Positions 51,651 to 61,910 of a stretch of 64,000 nt of DNA are shown one piece after another. The DNA is taken from NCBI RefSeq assembly GCF_001593605.1, contig NZ_CP012836.1, positions 1,550,001 through 1,614,000 on the forward strand, in the 5' to 3' direction. The stretch is from Algoriphagus sanaruensis. GTDB lineage: Bacteria; Bacteroidota; Bacteroidia; Cytophagales; Cyclobacteriaceae. Each line of letters starts with the position of its first letter. The stretch's first letter is position 1. Below the pieces are notes generated by a model, which was not told the origin of the DNA, did not search any database, and was given only the letters and a program-made list of their open reading frames with translations. A program made the translations under genes and the position numbers.

Positions 51651-52964
51651 ATGGAAACATTAATTATGGTGGGCCAGCTACTCCTAGGATTGTCAATCCT
51701 AGTGGGTCTTCACGAGCTGGGTCACTTGCTTACCGCCAAGCTATTTGGCATGAGAGTGGAAAAATTCTCCATCGGATTTCCTCCGAAAATTGCAGGATTC
51801 CAATGGGGTGAAACGGAGTATTCAATAGGAGCGATTCCTTTGGGAGGATTTGTAAAAATCTCCGGAATGGTCGATGAATCCATGGATACTGCCCAGCTAG
51901 CATCAGAGCCCCAGCCTTGGGAGTTTCGGGCAAAACCAGCTTGGCAACGTCTGATCGTGATGCTCGGAGGGATTATTGTCAATGTGATTACCGGGATTGT
52001 GATTTTCGTAGTTCTGGTTTGGAACAACGGAGAGACCTATTTTTCTAGAGATCAAATCATCGAAAATGGAATAGTCGCCAATGAATATGCAGAGGCGATA
52101 GGACTTCAGACTGGTGATAAAATTTTAGATATCAATGGGGATCCTTACAATAGCATTTCAGATCTAACTAGCGGCTCTGCACTTCTGAGTGAAAACGGGT
52201 ATTACACCGTAGATCGAAATGGGGAAATTATCCAAGTTGAGATCCCACGAGGATTTATCAATACGTTCAATTCAGAAGACGCTTTTAGCAAATTTGTGAC
52301 GATCCGTGTTCCTTTTGAAGTCGGGATTGTTGATGAAGGAAGTGGCGCTGAAGCTGCTGGAATCGCAGTTGGAGATGAAATTATCGCCGTCAACAATCAA
52401 GCAATTCAGTATTTCGATCAGATGCAAGCTGCACTTCAACCTCTCAAAGGTCAGACGGCACAAGTGGTGAGAAGACAAAATTCGAAAGTGGATACCTTAG
52501 CTATCCCAGTAACCGAAGAAGCTCGAATTGGGATTGCTATCAAACCTTTGATCGAGCCAGTTAGAAGAGAATATGGTTTTGGAGAGGCGTTGTCAAAAGG
52601 GACTTCAAGAGCATTTGGTGTGGTCATCGTAAACGCCAAAGCATTGGGTAAAATGTTTACTGGAGAAGTATCTGCAAAGAATGTGAGTGGCCCAATTGGA
52701 ATGGCAAAAATTTACGGGGCTTCTTGGGATTGGATTAAGTTTTGGAGTATCACAGGATTGATTTCAATGATTTTAGCCTTTATGAATTTGCTGCCGATAC
52801 CAGCATTGGATGGAGGTCATGTGATGTTCTTACTTTATGAAATGGTTTCAGGTCGAGCACCTTCAGATAAGTTTTTGGAAAATGCACAAAAAGTTGGAAT
52901 GGTCATATTGTTAGCACTGATGGTGTTCGCAATTGGCAATGATATTTTGAAGCTTTTCAGCTAA
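51651..52964 (+). CDS. rseP: RIP zinc metalloprotease RseP
   Basis: The 437-residue product is a site-2 protease with HELGH (21-25, zinc ligands), a first membrane segment around it, two PDZ domains (about 130-210 and 220-300) and the second zinc motif NLLPIPALDGGH (about 373-384). It cuts membrane-spanning anti-sigma factors and remnant signal peptides in the inner membrane. The dxr-rseP order is common in Bacteroidota, and the ATG follows the dxr stop directly. A terminator closes the pair. Confidence 0.95.
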   Translation: METLIMVGQLLLGLSILVGLHELGHLLTAKLFGMRVEKFSIGFPPKIAGFQWGETEYSIGAIPLGGFVKISGMVDESMDTAQLASEPQPWEFRAKPAWQRLIVMLGGIIVNVITGIVIFVVLVWNNGETYFSRDQIIENGIVANEYAEAIGLQTGDKILDINGDPYNSISDLTSGSALLSENGYYTVDRNGEIIQVEIPRGFINTFNSEDAFSKFVTIRVPFEVGIVDEGSGAEAAGIAVGDEIIAVNNQAIQYFDQMQAALQPLKGQTAQVVRRQNSKVDTLAIPVTEEARIGIAIKPLIEPVRREYGFGEALSKGTSRAFGVVIVNAKALGKMFTGEVSAKNVSGPIGMAKIYGASWDWIKFWSITGLISMILAFMNLLPIPALDGGHVMFLLYEMVSGRAPSDKFLENAQKVGMVILLALMVFAIGNDILKLFS

Positions 52965-52986
52965 TCCATAAAAAATCAGTAGTAAG

Positions 52987-53010
52987 GCCCGAAGTAATTC
53001 GGGCTTTTTT
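52987..53010 (+). terminator. Terminator of dxr-rseP
   Basis: GCCCGAA and TTCGGGC pair around a GTAA loop and are followed by six T. Confidence 0.9.
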
Positions 53011-53144
53011 ATTTGCTGATTTTCAGAGGAGTATTAAATTTTTAAAACTGCCGAGATAGAATTTTTTTCAGATTGAGAATCTTGAGCTACATTGAAACTA
53101 GTTTTTTCACGCAATCAGGAACACTAAACTAACTTTATCACAGT

Positions 53145-54383
53145 ATGGGCTTTAAATCAATGCAAAATGCAGCTCTGCTCTTTGCTATTTTGATTTCTTT
53201 CCTTACCCCCTTGGCCTCATTTTCCCAATCTGAAATACCGGATGTGGACTTTGTGCTGATGAAGAATGGGAGGAGATTTGACGGATCAGTAATTCGGAAA
53301 TTAGGTCAATTGGATTTCGATCGAATTGAGTTTTTGAGAAGAGGGGAGACCACTTCCTATGGTCCAGAGGATATTTCTGGATTTGGATTGGGTTCGGGTG
53401 AATACTTTGAAACCATGAAATTGCCGGATGGAGAGCAGGAGGTTTTTGCTCAGATTTTAATTGGGGGGTCAATCCGATTGGTTCGAAAGAATGGAATTTA
53501 CTATGCGGGTGGTGCAGACCGACTCGAAAAATTAGAGGATCAAATCAGCCTACCCAAAAGCGAAGGAGTAAAAGTTTCTTCCAGACACCTGCCATATGTG
53601 ACTACTTTGAATACCTTGATGGCCGGAGATTGTCAGGGGAAAATTTATCCATTAATTCAGCGAACAAAGCTTCGGGAAGATGATTTGGTGTGGTTGTTTA
53701 CGAAGTATTACGATTGTGAAAAGTCAGAATACACGTATTATGGACAGCTCCGTCCGGATTATTTGATTTCCCCAGTAATCAGAGCTACTGTTTTTCAATC
53801 GGGAATCAAGACTGCCCAGCTTACAGGTGATCGAATCGACAATTTTCAAACCTCCATGGCCTTTCAAGGCTATGCGGGATTTCGCTTGCATAGTTTTAGG
53901 AATTCTCCGAGGATGGGAATTGAGGCTGGCATTGGCTATGACCTTGTTCCTCTTTCGATCGAATCAGAGTTAAAGGCGAATTTGGGGAGATTTACCGGAA
54001 CCCAAGAAATGTCTGTTTCCCTGATTAGTATTCCAATTACCTATCAATACATTCTTTCCAAAGTAAAGAACAGGGAGATTTATCTTCATGTGGGAAGCGG
54101 ATATGCATTTTCCAAAACTTCGGTTAGTTACGCCATTCAGGACATTGCTTATACCAATTTTCCTTACACCATACTGGAAGAAGGTGAATTTGGTCGAGTG
54201 AAGCGTGGTATTACGTTTTTTCATGGCGCAATTGGGCTACAAAAATCCTTCAAAGAAAAAGGGATTTTTGGCGTAAGTATTCAGGGTAGATATCTGCCCA
54301 AATTTTACAGTATTGAAATCAATAACAACAATTCAGTTTATCATCGTATCGATGCTGGATTGGGAATCACGTATGTTTTTTAA
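53145..54383 (+). CDS. Exported outer-membrane beta-barrel-type protein of unknown function
   Basis: The 412-residue product has a signal peptide (about 1-28, ending ASFSQ), an N-terminal region with the pattern DVDFVLMKNGRRFDGSVIRKL and a C-terminal part of alternating hydrophobic/aromatic strands ending in GLGITYVF, with the terminal Phe typical of outer-membrane barrels. Strands such as MGIEAGIGYDLVP and IYLHVGSGYAFS fit an OMP_b-brl fold. It is followed after four bases by the IPT/kelch-like lipoprotein gene, so they are co-transcribed. No substrate can be assigned. ATG 53145 or 53160 would both be acceptable. Confidence 0.8.
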   Translation: MGFKSMQNAALLFAILISFLTPLASFSQSEIPDVDFVLMKNGRRFDGSVIRKLGQLDFDRIEFLRRGETTSYGPEDISGFGLGSGEYFETMKLPDGEQEVFAQILIGGSIRLVRKNGIYYAGGADRLEKLEDQISLPKSEGVKVSSRHLPYVTTLNTLMAGDCQGKIYPLIQRTKLREDDLVWLFTKYYDCEKSEYTYYGQLRPDYLISPVIRATVFQSGIKTAQLTGDRIDNFQTSMAFQGYAGFRLHSFRNSPRMGIEAGIGYDLVPLSIESELKANLGRFTGTQEMSVSLISIPITYQYILSKVKNREIYLHVGSGYAFSKTSVSYAIQDIAYTNFPYTILEEGEFGRVKRGITFFHGAIGLQKSFKEKGIFGVSIQGRYLPKFYSIEINNNNSVYHRIDAGLGITYVF

Positions 54384-54387
54384 ATCC

Positions 54388-56430
54388 ATGAAGACACTTC
54401 GTTATCTCTTTGCCATAGCTTGGGCTATTAGTTTGTTTTCTTGTGAGGGTCAGGAGGAGATTGGTCCAAGAACCAACCCTAGATTCAGTGTCGCTTCCAT
54501 TCAGGAAATTTCCGAAAATGGGGTTCAATTTGGAGCCAATATCTATGAGTTTGGTTCTGATCAGGTACTGGAATATGGCTTTGTTTATTCCAGAAATTCC
54601 GTAACACCCACTCTCGAATCGGATGATTACGTCAGTGCCGCCGGAAAACCAGACAAGACATTTTCATTGACTGCCAAGCATTCTTTGGCATTAGGCGCCA
54701 CTTACTATGCTGCAGCATTTTTGAAAACTGATCAAGGCGTGGTGTATTCCAAGTCAGAAAAATTTGTAAGTCAGGGTTCTCAAGGGTTTTTGATCACAGC
54801 GGTTGAGTGGCCGGAAAAAATCTATAAAGACCAACGATTGATTATTCGTGGACAGCGGCTAAGTAAAGTTCCAAGCAACTATACGCTAAGTGTGGATATT
54901 TACTCCTTATCCTTTACACTATTGGACTCCAATACCATTTCTGCTGAATTGCCGTCTTTATTGCTGACGTCTACTACAGGGAGAGAAAAAGAGGTAGAAC
55001 TGAAACTTTCAATAGCGGGACGAGAATATCGTGAACGCAAAGTGCTCCAATTCGAAGATGCGCAATTTACTTCTCAACCGACCCAAAAGATTGATTTTGA
55101 TGAGGAGGTAATCATCCGTGGGGATTATTTGGATCAAGGAGCTATAAACCTCCAATACAACTCAGTGGGGATATCCAATATCACCGCTAGAAATAAGCAA
55201 GAGCTCCGATTTTCCCCCTACTTAGACAAGACCTTCTTTGAAGGCGATGTTGCCAGTCCAGATTTGAAACTAACCATGCGAGGTGTGGAGTATAATTTGG
55301 GAAAAGTATTTGATCTCAATCCGAGCAGAGTTACAGATTCTGAACTTATTCTGGATGGCTTTAAAGAAGTAATCCGAGGAGGAAATTTCTCCAATAAAGA
55401 ATCAGGTGAGCGTAATCAGTTTATCGATGAGTCGGGAAAGGAAGTCTTTTTGGGACAGGGGGGATTTTATAAGGATAGTTTGGTTCTATATCCTTCCGAT
55501 ATCACATTTCCTGCGAGAGAAATGAAGGTTAGGGTCAAGAATTTTGGGAAGTTTTCAAATCCAATTACTGTAAAAGTGAACTATCCCTCCATTCGCGTTC
55601 CCGTGAATTGGGAGGATGAGGGGACTTTTAATGCAGTTCAAAAAGGAGTCATTCAACGCGGAGACTTTGGCTTTACCCTTACTATGGATGGGATCTTAAG
55701 GCATTCCCTGAAAGAGACCTATCGTACTGCGCTTTATGATCGCTTGCCGACTGATTTTCGGATTCGAAACTATTCTATTTTTCAAGCGACTGAGAACTTT
55801 TTCATTATCGGTGGTGGAAAAGATTATGGTCAGGCTAAAGGTCCCGTATTCGTTTATTCTGTCAATGATAGATCTTGGGTTAATTTAGGGCAATTTCCTG
55901 AGGGGATAGATTCCTTCCAAGCTAGTTACGAGGTGCCTGATGGGTTGATTTTTGAGCAAGGATTATTTATTGATTACGAAGGCGTAGGAAATGTATTTAA
56001 TTCTCAAGCCTGGCTTTATTCATTTAAGACTAAATCCTGGACCCGATTGACGGATTCCGCATTGACTAGATCCAATTTAACCTTTGCTTGGAATACTCAA
56101 TTATTTTCCATCTCCTATATGGAGGATACTGGCCAGTATGGGTTATACAGAAAAGTATCTCCAAATTCCCCTTGGGTACTGGTCAAACTGGTGGATCAGC
56201 AGTTAGGATATTTTATGCAAGGAAATCCGCCGATTATCAATGGGAAGGCCTATTTGTTTTCTATCTATACCTCGATCAAGGAATTGGATCTGACCACTTT
56301 TGAGATGAGGGATCTGAGAGTTGGAGATTTTGGGTATGATAGATCAATGGCATTTACCCAAGGAAAATCCGTCGTATTGATAAGTCCCTATAATGGATTT
56401 GATATTCGGCCAGATCTGATTAAAGAGTAA
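54388..56430 (+). CDS. IPT/TIG and kelch-like lipoprotein
   Basis: The 680-residue product is a lipoprotein (AISLFSC, Cys19) with fibronectin/Ig-like N-terminal repeats (about 30-140), IPT/TIG-like domains (about 145-390, with DQRLIIRGQRLSKVP and DEEVIIRGDYLDQG), and a C-terminal propeller-like region with GGKDYGQAKGPVFVYSVNDRSW and KSWTRLTDS typical of kelch repeats (about 430-680). It is likely on the cell surface and carbohydrate- or protein-binding. The frame continues 25 codons upstream, in a different frame from the previous gene, but ATG 54388 gives the lipoprotein signal. A strong terminator follows. Confidence 0.85.
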   Translation: MKTLRYLFAIAWAISLFSCEGQEEIGPRTNPRFSVASIQEISENGVQFGANIYEFGSDQVLEYGFVYSRNSVTPTLESDDYVSAAGKPDKTFSLTAKHSLALGATYYAAAFLKTDQGVVYSKSEKFVSQGSQGFLITAVEWPEKIYKDQRLIIRGQRLSKVPSNYTLSVDIYSLSFTLLDSNTISAELPSLLLTSTTGREKEVELKLSIAGREYRERKVLQFEDAQFTSQPTQKIDFDEEVIIRGDYLDQGAINLQYNSVGISNITARNKQELRFSPYLDKTFFEGDVASPDLKLTMRGVEYNLGKVFDLNPSRVTDSELILDGFKEVIRGGNFSNKESGERNQFIDESGKEVFLGQGGFYKDSLVLYPSDITFPAREMKVRVKNFGKFSNPITVKVNYPSIRVPVNWEDEGTFNAVQKGVIQRGDFGFTLTMDGILRHSLKETYRTALYDRLPTDFRIRNYSIFQATENFFIIGGGKDYGQAKGPVFVYSVNDRSWVNLGQFPEGIDSFQASYEVPDGLIFEQGLFIDYEGVGNVFNSQAWLYSFKTKSWTRLTDSALTRSNLTFAWNTQLFSISYMEDTGQYGLYRKVSPNSPWVLVKLVDQQLGYFMQGNPPIINGKAYLFSIYTSIKELDLTTFEMRDLRVGDFGYDRSMAFTQGKSVVLISPYNGFDIRPDLIKE

Positions 56431-56773
56431 CAAAAAAGGGAAACCAGAAGTGGTTTCCCTTTTTTGTTAAACCTTTTTGAAGTGAAACTTATTCAAAAAT
56501 ACGTTAAAGCAAAATTTTTAAACGAATTGGATCAATTATTTTAAAATAATCAATTAATTAATTGTGTTTTTTTGATAATTTATAATTTATTATTTAACTA
56601 TTCATATTTTATAAATGTTTGTAAAAATGAATATTTAGTCATAATTGCATTATGGATTAATTTTATATATTTATAAATATTATTTTTCTTTTGAGTATTT
56701 AATTTTGAAGATAATGTCTTGAAAAAGTGATTTAGCTCAGTATTTTTGATCATTCTTTAAAGAAAATACATAA
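56431..56773. other. AT-rich gap before the histidine kinase
   Basis: After the terminator at 56432-56465, about 300 bases of very AT-rich sequence run to the kinase start. No gene, promoter box or repeat is recognised with confidence. The strong A/T bias could bend DNA or bind a silencer. Confidence 0.7.
56432..56465 (+). terminator. Terminator of the outer-membrane/kelch pair
   Basis: AAAAAAGGGAAACCA and TGGTTTCCCTTTTTT form a perfect 15-bp stem around a GAAG loop, one base after the stop codon. This is the strongest hairpin seen in the window. Confidence 0.92.
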
Positions 56774-59083
56774 ATGAAGTCAATTGATTTTCAAAAAATC
56801 AAATCCCAATTTTTGACCCAGTTGGATTTTAATTCCACTCGAGGAAGACTTCTATTTTTAGGATTTTCTTTAATCGTATTCTGTGTGACTTTTTTGGTGA
56901 TTTATCGATTTATGGCTGTGCATCCTCAAGAGCCATCGGAAGAAGAAATAATTGAACTTGACTCGATTGCTGCAAAAGCCAGAGATTTGACCAGAGTAAA
57001 TCCTCGAGAGTCCTTGACCTTGACCTTGGAATTATTGTCAAAATCTCAAAAGTCTAATTATCAAAGAGGATTAGGAAATAGCTATCGATTACTAGCACTT
57101 GCCTCTGTTCAGGCTCGGAATTTTGTGCTGACTCAAGAGTATATTCAAAAAGCCAAGGAAATATTTATCGAGCTTAATGATTACTCTGGACTAGGAGATT
57201 TGGAAAATACATACGGGAGTCTCTTCATTTATATGGGAGATACGGTCGATGCGATCGGACCGTTCAGAAGAGCTTATGAGATTTATTCTCAATTAGACAG
57301 GAAAGACCGAATGAGAGTTGCTGCTTTCAACTTAGCATTTTCGTATTCAGCCATTCCCAATCTAGATTCTTCAAGGTACTTTTTGGAAATTTCAGAAAAG
57401 CTCAAGACCAGAAAAGAGGAAGTGCCAGGATTCGGAATTACTCAAGGGCTAAGAGGGAAAATTGCCTATTTGGAAGGTGATTTTCCGAAAGCAAAACAGA
57501 GTTTTCAGGATGCCTTAGCCTATTACTATGACAATAAAGAACAAGAGAGCTTTGTAGCCTTTTTTGAATCCATTTTGTTTTTGGCAAGGATGTATGAAGC
57601 AGAAGGTGACTTGGATGCCGCACAAGAAATCTTAATTAAGGGTACTACCTCTGAATCCATTTATTTATCCGAATCTTTATCTCGCCAGATTTATATTCAC
57701 TTGATTAAGATTTATGAAAGTAAAGGAGACTATTTAAGTGCTTATGAGGTTTTTTGGGAGAAAGAGCGGTTTGAGGCTGAATTGGAGCGAAGAAAAGTCG
57801 AATTGTCTAAAAATTTCTCTGCCGAGCTAACCTTATTCCAGGCCTTTCAAATTGAAAATGATCAATTGTCTGGTCGCTTAACGCTAATCAATAGGTTTAT
57901 CCTTCTGGGGGGCTTATTTACCTTTTTCTTGATATTGTTATTTGTCCGCTTACTCTTCCTAAATGCTAAGAATAAGGAGTTGAAGCTTTTGGTGGAGAAG
58001 TCGCATGAATTGGCAGATATTTCTACGTTTCATATCAAAATCGATACAAATTTAGATCTTGATATTTTTAGCACGACTCCTACCGCATTAAATGTTTTGA
58101 AGCTAAGCGCAGTCTCGAAGGATATTACAAAAATACCTCTCACGAGGCTATTAGATGAATCTGAGATTGAACGAGTCAGACAGGTTGGTTTGGAATATGG
58201 GGATACCAATCGTTTTTTTAACGAGGAATTTAGAATCACAAACCTGGCGAATGAAGTAAAAATTCTTCGATTGATTGGAAAAGTGTATGGGGAAGTTGAC
58301 GGTTACGTGATTCGAGGGATTCTATTAGATAAAACTTTGGAGACTCAGGCGCTGGAAACAATTCAGCTTAACCTCGAAAAGGAAAAGGCACTGAAGGAGT
58401 TGAGAGGCCAAATGATGCACATGACTTCCCATGAGTTTAGGACTCCACTTTCCATTGTTTCCAATGCAGTCGAGTTGGTGGGCTTACAAATCCCAAAAGT
58501 TCCTAACCTTGAGCTTCAAGAAAAACTCGAGCGTACCATTTCTTCTGCAAGATCCAATATCTCAAAGTTGGTTAGTATGCTAGACGAATTGCTCCTATAT
58601 GAGCGTCTTCAAAGCGACGAATTTGAATTGAACTTTGAATCTGTAGAACTTACTTCTTTCTTGAGTGTCCTAGTGGATGAAGTGATTGAGGGTAAAAATC
58701 CTCAGCCTAAAGTAGAATTCCATTTTCCAAAAATGGGATTGAATCTTACTTCCGATCGGAAGCTGTTGTATCATATCACATCCAATCTCTTATCCAATTC
58801 AATCAAGTATTTGGACAAAGATCTGCCGATTGAAATTTATTTGGAGAAAGATAGCACCCATATTCATTTACGAATCAAGGATCAAGGTATTGGTATCCCT
58901 GAATCGGATATTGAGCGATTATTTACTCCTTTCAAAAGAGCTTCGAACGTTGGAGACAGGCAGGGAACAGGTTTAGGATTATCCATTGTGAAGCGAATGG
59001 TAGACCGTTTGGGAGGTACGCTTCTAGTGGAGTCCAAAGTGGGTGAATACACTCAGTTTACAGTCTCCTTTCCTAACGCTTGA
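56774..59083 (+). CDS. TPR-sensor hybrid-type membrane histidine kinase
   Basis: The 769-residue product has a membrane helix (26-48), a periplasmic or extracytoplasmic TPR-like helical region (about 70-345), a second membrane helix (373-397), a PAS-like region (about 415-525), a HisKA domain with phospho-acceptor His553 in MTSHEFRTPLSI and a HATPase domain (about 655-769, with SNLLSNSIKYLDKD and GTGLGLSIVKRMVD). It senses an envelope or external signal and autophosphorylates. No response regulator gene lies next to it, so it is an orphan kinase. TPR-sensor kinases of this layout are common in Bacteroidota. The start is a clean ATG after AT-rich DNA. Confidence 0.92.
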   Translation: MKSIDFQKIKSQFLTQLDFNSTRGRLLFLGFSLIVFCVTFLVIYRFMAVHPQEPSEEEIIELDSIAAKARDLTRVNPRESLTLTLELLSKSQKSNYQRGLGNSYRLLALASVQARNFVLTQEYIQKAKEIFIELNDYSGLGDLENTYGSLFIYMGDTVDAIGPFRRAYEIYSQLDRKDRMRVAAFNLAFSYSAIPNLDSSRYFLEISEKLKTRKEEVPGFGITQGLRGKIAYLEGDFPKAKQSFQDALAYYYDNKEQESFVAFFESILFLARMYEAEGDLDAAQEILIKGTTSESIYLSESLSRQIYIHLIKIYESKGDYLSAYEVFWEKERFEAELERRKVELSKNFSAELTLFQAFQIENDQLSGRLTLINRFILLGGLFTFFLILLFVRLLFLNAKNKELKLLVEKSHELADISTFHIKIDTNLDLDIFSTTPTALNVLKLSAVSKDITKIPLTRLLDESEIERVRQVGLEYGDTNRFFNEEFRITNLANEVKILRLIGKVYGEVDGYVIRGILLDKTLETQALETIQLNLEKEKALKELRGQMMHMTSHEFRTPLSIVSNAVELVGLQIPKVPNLELQEKLERTISSARSNISKLVSMLDELLLYERLQSDEFELNFESVELTSFLSVLVDEVIEGKNPQPKVEFHFPKMGLNLTSDRKLLYHITSNLLSNSIKYLDKDLPIEIYLEKDSTHIHLRIKDQGIGIPESDIERLFTPFKRASNVGDRQGTGLGLSIVKRMVDRLGGTLLVESKVGEYTQFTVSFPNA

Positions 59084-59318
59084 TTTTAGTTAGGATTGAA
59101 TCCTTTAAATCTTTCTTTTTATTCGAAGTAAAGTCCCTGATTCCGGCCTTTATTTTTTGAGCTTGGGTATTCCAATGCAAGCCAAATTGCGTTAAGTTTG
59201 AATTATTCCGATTTTCTGAAAGCTGAATCTTGATAGAAGGTATTTGCTGTCAATTTGGCTAATTTTCCATTTGGCATCGGGATTGAAACTTTATTCTGCC
59301 AATCAAATCAATTAGGTT

Positions 59319-59326
59319 TAGTTTTG
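59319..59326 (+). promoter_or_regulatory. Candidate -7 box TAGTTTTG for lon
   Basis: The box matches TAnnTTTG and puts the transcript start near 59333, 37 bases before the lon ATG. A -33 box is not clear. Confidence 0.4.
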
Positions 59327-59341
59327 TTAAACGGCCATTTC

Positions 59342-59360
59342 TTGACAGCAAGTCTGTCAA
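59342..59360. promoter_or_regulatory. Inverted repeat TTGACAG-N5-CTGTCAA at the lon start
   Basis: The seven-base arms pair perfectly around CAAGT. The site lies 9 bases before the lon start and just after the inferred transcript start, the usual place for a repressor. A partial repeat CTGTC follows at 59362-59366. Confidence 0.55.
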
Positions 59361-59369
59361 TCTGTCTAT

Positions 59370-61847
59370 ATGAGTCAATCTGAAAAAACACTATTTCAAA
59401 ATCTTTTCAATGGAGATTACGCCGGAGAAGGAGATCTAATTCAACTGATCACGGATGAAGACGAGGATCAATTGGGAAAAGAAGAGTTTGCTGAAGAAAT
59501 CCCAATTCTTTCCGTGCGAAATACCGTTTTGTTTCCTGGGGTAGTTATTCCAATAACGGTTGGTCGGCAGCGATCCATCCGTTTGGTGAAGAAGGCCTAC
59601 AAGGGTAATAAATTGATCGGCGTGTGCGCGCAAATCAATCCCAATAATGATGATCCTTCTTGGGAGGATATTTACCATACCGGCACTTTGGCCAAAATCA
59701 TCAAGATGATTGTTCTCCCTGATGGAAATACAACCATTATTATTCAGGGAAAAAAGCGTTTTGCAATCCGTGAAACGGTAACCGATGATCCATATTTTAT
59801 TGCCAAGGTGGATTATTTGGAAGAGAATTTCCCGAAGAATTCCAAGAAGATCAAGGCCCTAGAGGAGTCTCTCAAAGATGCCGCAACCAAGATTCTTCAC
59901 CTGAATCCGGAGATTCCAAGGGAGGCTCAGGTGGCATTGGATAATATTGACAACACTCCTTTCCTGACTCATTTTCTTTCTTCGAATATCAATGCTCCAG
60001 TTGAGTCAAAACAACGCTTGTTGGAAATCAATGATGGGGTGGAGAGGGCTACACTGCTTCTGGAATTTATGATGAAGGATATCCAAATGCTGGAGCTCAA
60101 ATCAGAAATTCAAAAGAAAGTTCATACGGATATCGATCAGCAACAGCGAGATTATTTCCTTCGTCAGCAAATGAAAGTGCTCCAAACAGAACTTGGTGAA
60201 GAAGGTCCTGAGAAGGAAGTCGAAGATCTAAGAGCGAGAGGAGAGAAGAAAAATTGGCCACCGGAAGTCAAAAAGCACTTTGAAAAAGAGCTGGATAAGA
60301 TACTTAGAATCAATCCAGCTGCAGCAGAATATCCCATCGCACTCAACTATGCGGAAACGATGGTGGATTTGCCTTGGAATGAGTTTACCCAAGACAATTT
60401 TGACTTAAGACATGCCCGTGAGATTTTGGATGCTGACCATTTCGGCTTAGAAAAAGTAAAAGATCGAATCATCGAATATTTGGCTGTACTCAAACTTAAA
60501 AATGATCTCAAAGGACCTATTCTGTGTTTGTATGGCCCTCCTGGAGTTGGTAAAACTTCCCTTGGAAAATCAATCGCAGCAGCCTTGGGTCGGAAGTACA
60601 TCCGTATGTCCTTGGGGGGGCTTCATGATGAAGCAGAAATCCGAGGGCACCGAAAAACCTATGTGGGTGCCATGCCTGGTAAGGTGATTCAAAACATGAA
60701 AAAGGTGAAAATCTCAAATCCGGTTTTTGTACTGGATGAGATAGATAAGCTTTCCTCTGACTTTAGAGGAGATCCTTCTTCCGCTTTTTTGGAAGTACTT
60801 GATCCTGAGCAAAACAGCACCTTCATGGATAACTACCTGGAGGTGGAATATGATTTGAGCAAGGTATTATTCATTGCCACGGCAAATTCATTGGATACAA
60901 TTCAGCCGGCATTAAGAGATCGGATGGAGATCATCGAGGTCACTGGATATACGCAGGAAGAAAAGTTAGAGATAGCTAAACGGCACCTAGTTCCCAAACA
61001 ACGAAAGGAGCATGGGCTCAAATCGAAAGATGTGACTTTTGAAAAAGCAGCTTTGGTAAAGATTATTGAGGATTATACCCGAGAATCTGGAGTCAGAAGC
61101 TTGGAGCGTGCAATTGGGAAGGTCATTCGAAATATCGCCAAATCTATTGCGATGGAGGAGGAATATAACTCCAAGGTGACTTCTGAGGCCGTTAGAAAGA
61201 TTTTAGGAGCTGAAATTTTTGATAAAGAAATTTATCAGGACAATAGCACCGCCGGAGTGGTAACAGGCCTAGCTTGGACGTCAGTGGGAGGTGAAATTCT
61301 ATTTATTGAATCTAGTCTGAGTAGGGGTAGAGGTAAATTGACTTTATCTGGTCAATTGGGTGAGGTCATGAAAGAGTCAGCGATGACTGCCTTGTCTTAC
61401 CTCAAGTCCAAAGCAGATCAATTGGGGATTGACCATCGGGTATTTGATCAATATGATTTGCATATCCACGTGCCAGCAGGAGCAGTTCCGAAGGATGGCC
61501 CATCTGCCGGGATTACCATGCTCACAGCGATGGCTTCAGTTTATACGCAGCGAAAGGTAAAGGCTAAAGTAGCCATGACTGGTGAAATCAGCCTGATCGG
61601 AAAAGTGCTTCCAGTCGGCGGGATCAAGGAAAAAATCCTTGCTGCCAAGCGTGCAGGAATCCGGGAAATTATCCTTTGTAAGAAGAACCTTCGTGATATC
61701 GAAGAAATAGATGCACAATACATTAAAGGAATCCAATTCCATTTTGTCGATCGGGTGGATGAGGTGCTTGAAATCGCTCTGACCAAAACAAAGGTGGATC
61801 AACCATTAAAATTTAGCTTCTCATCCAAGACCAAATCTGGCAACTGA
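59370..61847 (+). CDS. lon: ATP-dependent protease Lon
   Basis: The 825-residue product has the N-terminal substrate domain (from about residue 45), the AAA+ module with Walker A GPPGVGKTS (about 389-397) and Walker B VFVLDEIDK, and the C-terminal protease domain with the Ser-Lys dyad Ser712 (DGPSAG) and Lys755 (GGIKEKIL). It degrades misfolded and regulatory proteins in the cytoplasm. Length is normal for Lon of Bacteroidota. A probable stress operator lies at its start, and hslU, another ATP-dependent protease gene, follows 63 bases downstream after a weak hairpin. Confidence 0.97.
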   Translation: MSQSEKTLFQNLFNGDYAGEGDLIQLITDEDEDQLGKEEFAEEIPILSVRNTVLFPGVVIPITVGRQRSIRLVKKAYKGNKLIGVCAQINPNNDDPSWEDIYHTGTLAKIIKMIVLPDGNTTIIIQGKKRFAIRETVTDDPYFIAKVDYLEENFPKNSKKIKALEESLKDAATKILHLNPEIPREAQVALDNIDNTPFLTHFLSSNINAPVESKQRLLEINDGVERATLLLEFMMKDIQMLELKSEIQKKVHTDIDQQQRDYFLRQQMKVLQTELGEEGPEKEVEDLRARGEKKNWPPEVKKHFEKELDKILRINPAAAEYPIALNYAETMVDLPWNEFTQDNFDLRHAREILDADHFGLEKVKDRIIEYLAVLKLKNDLKGPILCLYGPPGVGKTSLGKSIAAALGRKYIRMSLGGLHDEAEIRGHRKTYVGAMPGKVIQNMKKVKISNPVFVLDEIDKLSSDFRGDPSSAFLEVLDPEQNSTFMDNYLEVEYDLSKVLFIATANSLDTIQPALRDRMEIIEVTGYTQEEKLEIAKRHLVPKQRKEHGLKSKDVTFEKAALVKIIEDYTRESGVRSLERAIGKVIRNIAKSIAMEEEYNSKVTSEAVRKILGAEIFDKEIYQDNSTAGVVTGLAWTSVGGEILFIESSLSRGRGKLTLSGQLGEVMKESAMTALSYLKSKADQLGIDHRVFDQYDLHIHVPAGAVPKDGPSAGITMLTAMASVYTQRKVKAKVAMTGEISLIGKVLPVGGIKEKILAAKRAGIREIILCKKNLRDIEEIDAQYIKGIQFHFVDRVDEVLEIALTKTKVDQPLKFSFSSKTKSGN

Positions 61848-61854
61848 TAAGAAA

Positions 61855-61886
61855 GTCTCCTTAGGAATGAGGAGACCCTTTTCATT
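61855..61886 (+). terminator. Possible weak terminator between lon and hslU
   Basis: GTCTCC and GGAGAC pair around a 10-base loop and are followed by CCTTTTCATTTT. The T run is broken, so read-through into hslU is likely. Confidence 0.5.
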
Positions 61887-61910
61887 TTAGCCCTTACAAC
61901 ACTAAACCAC

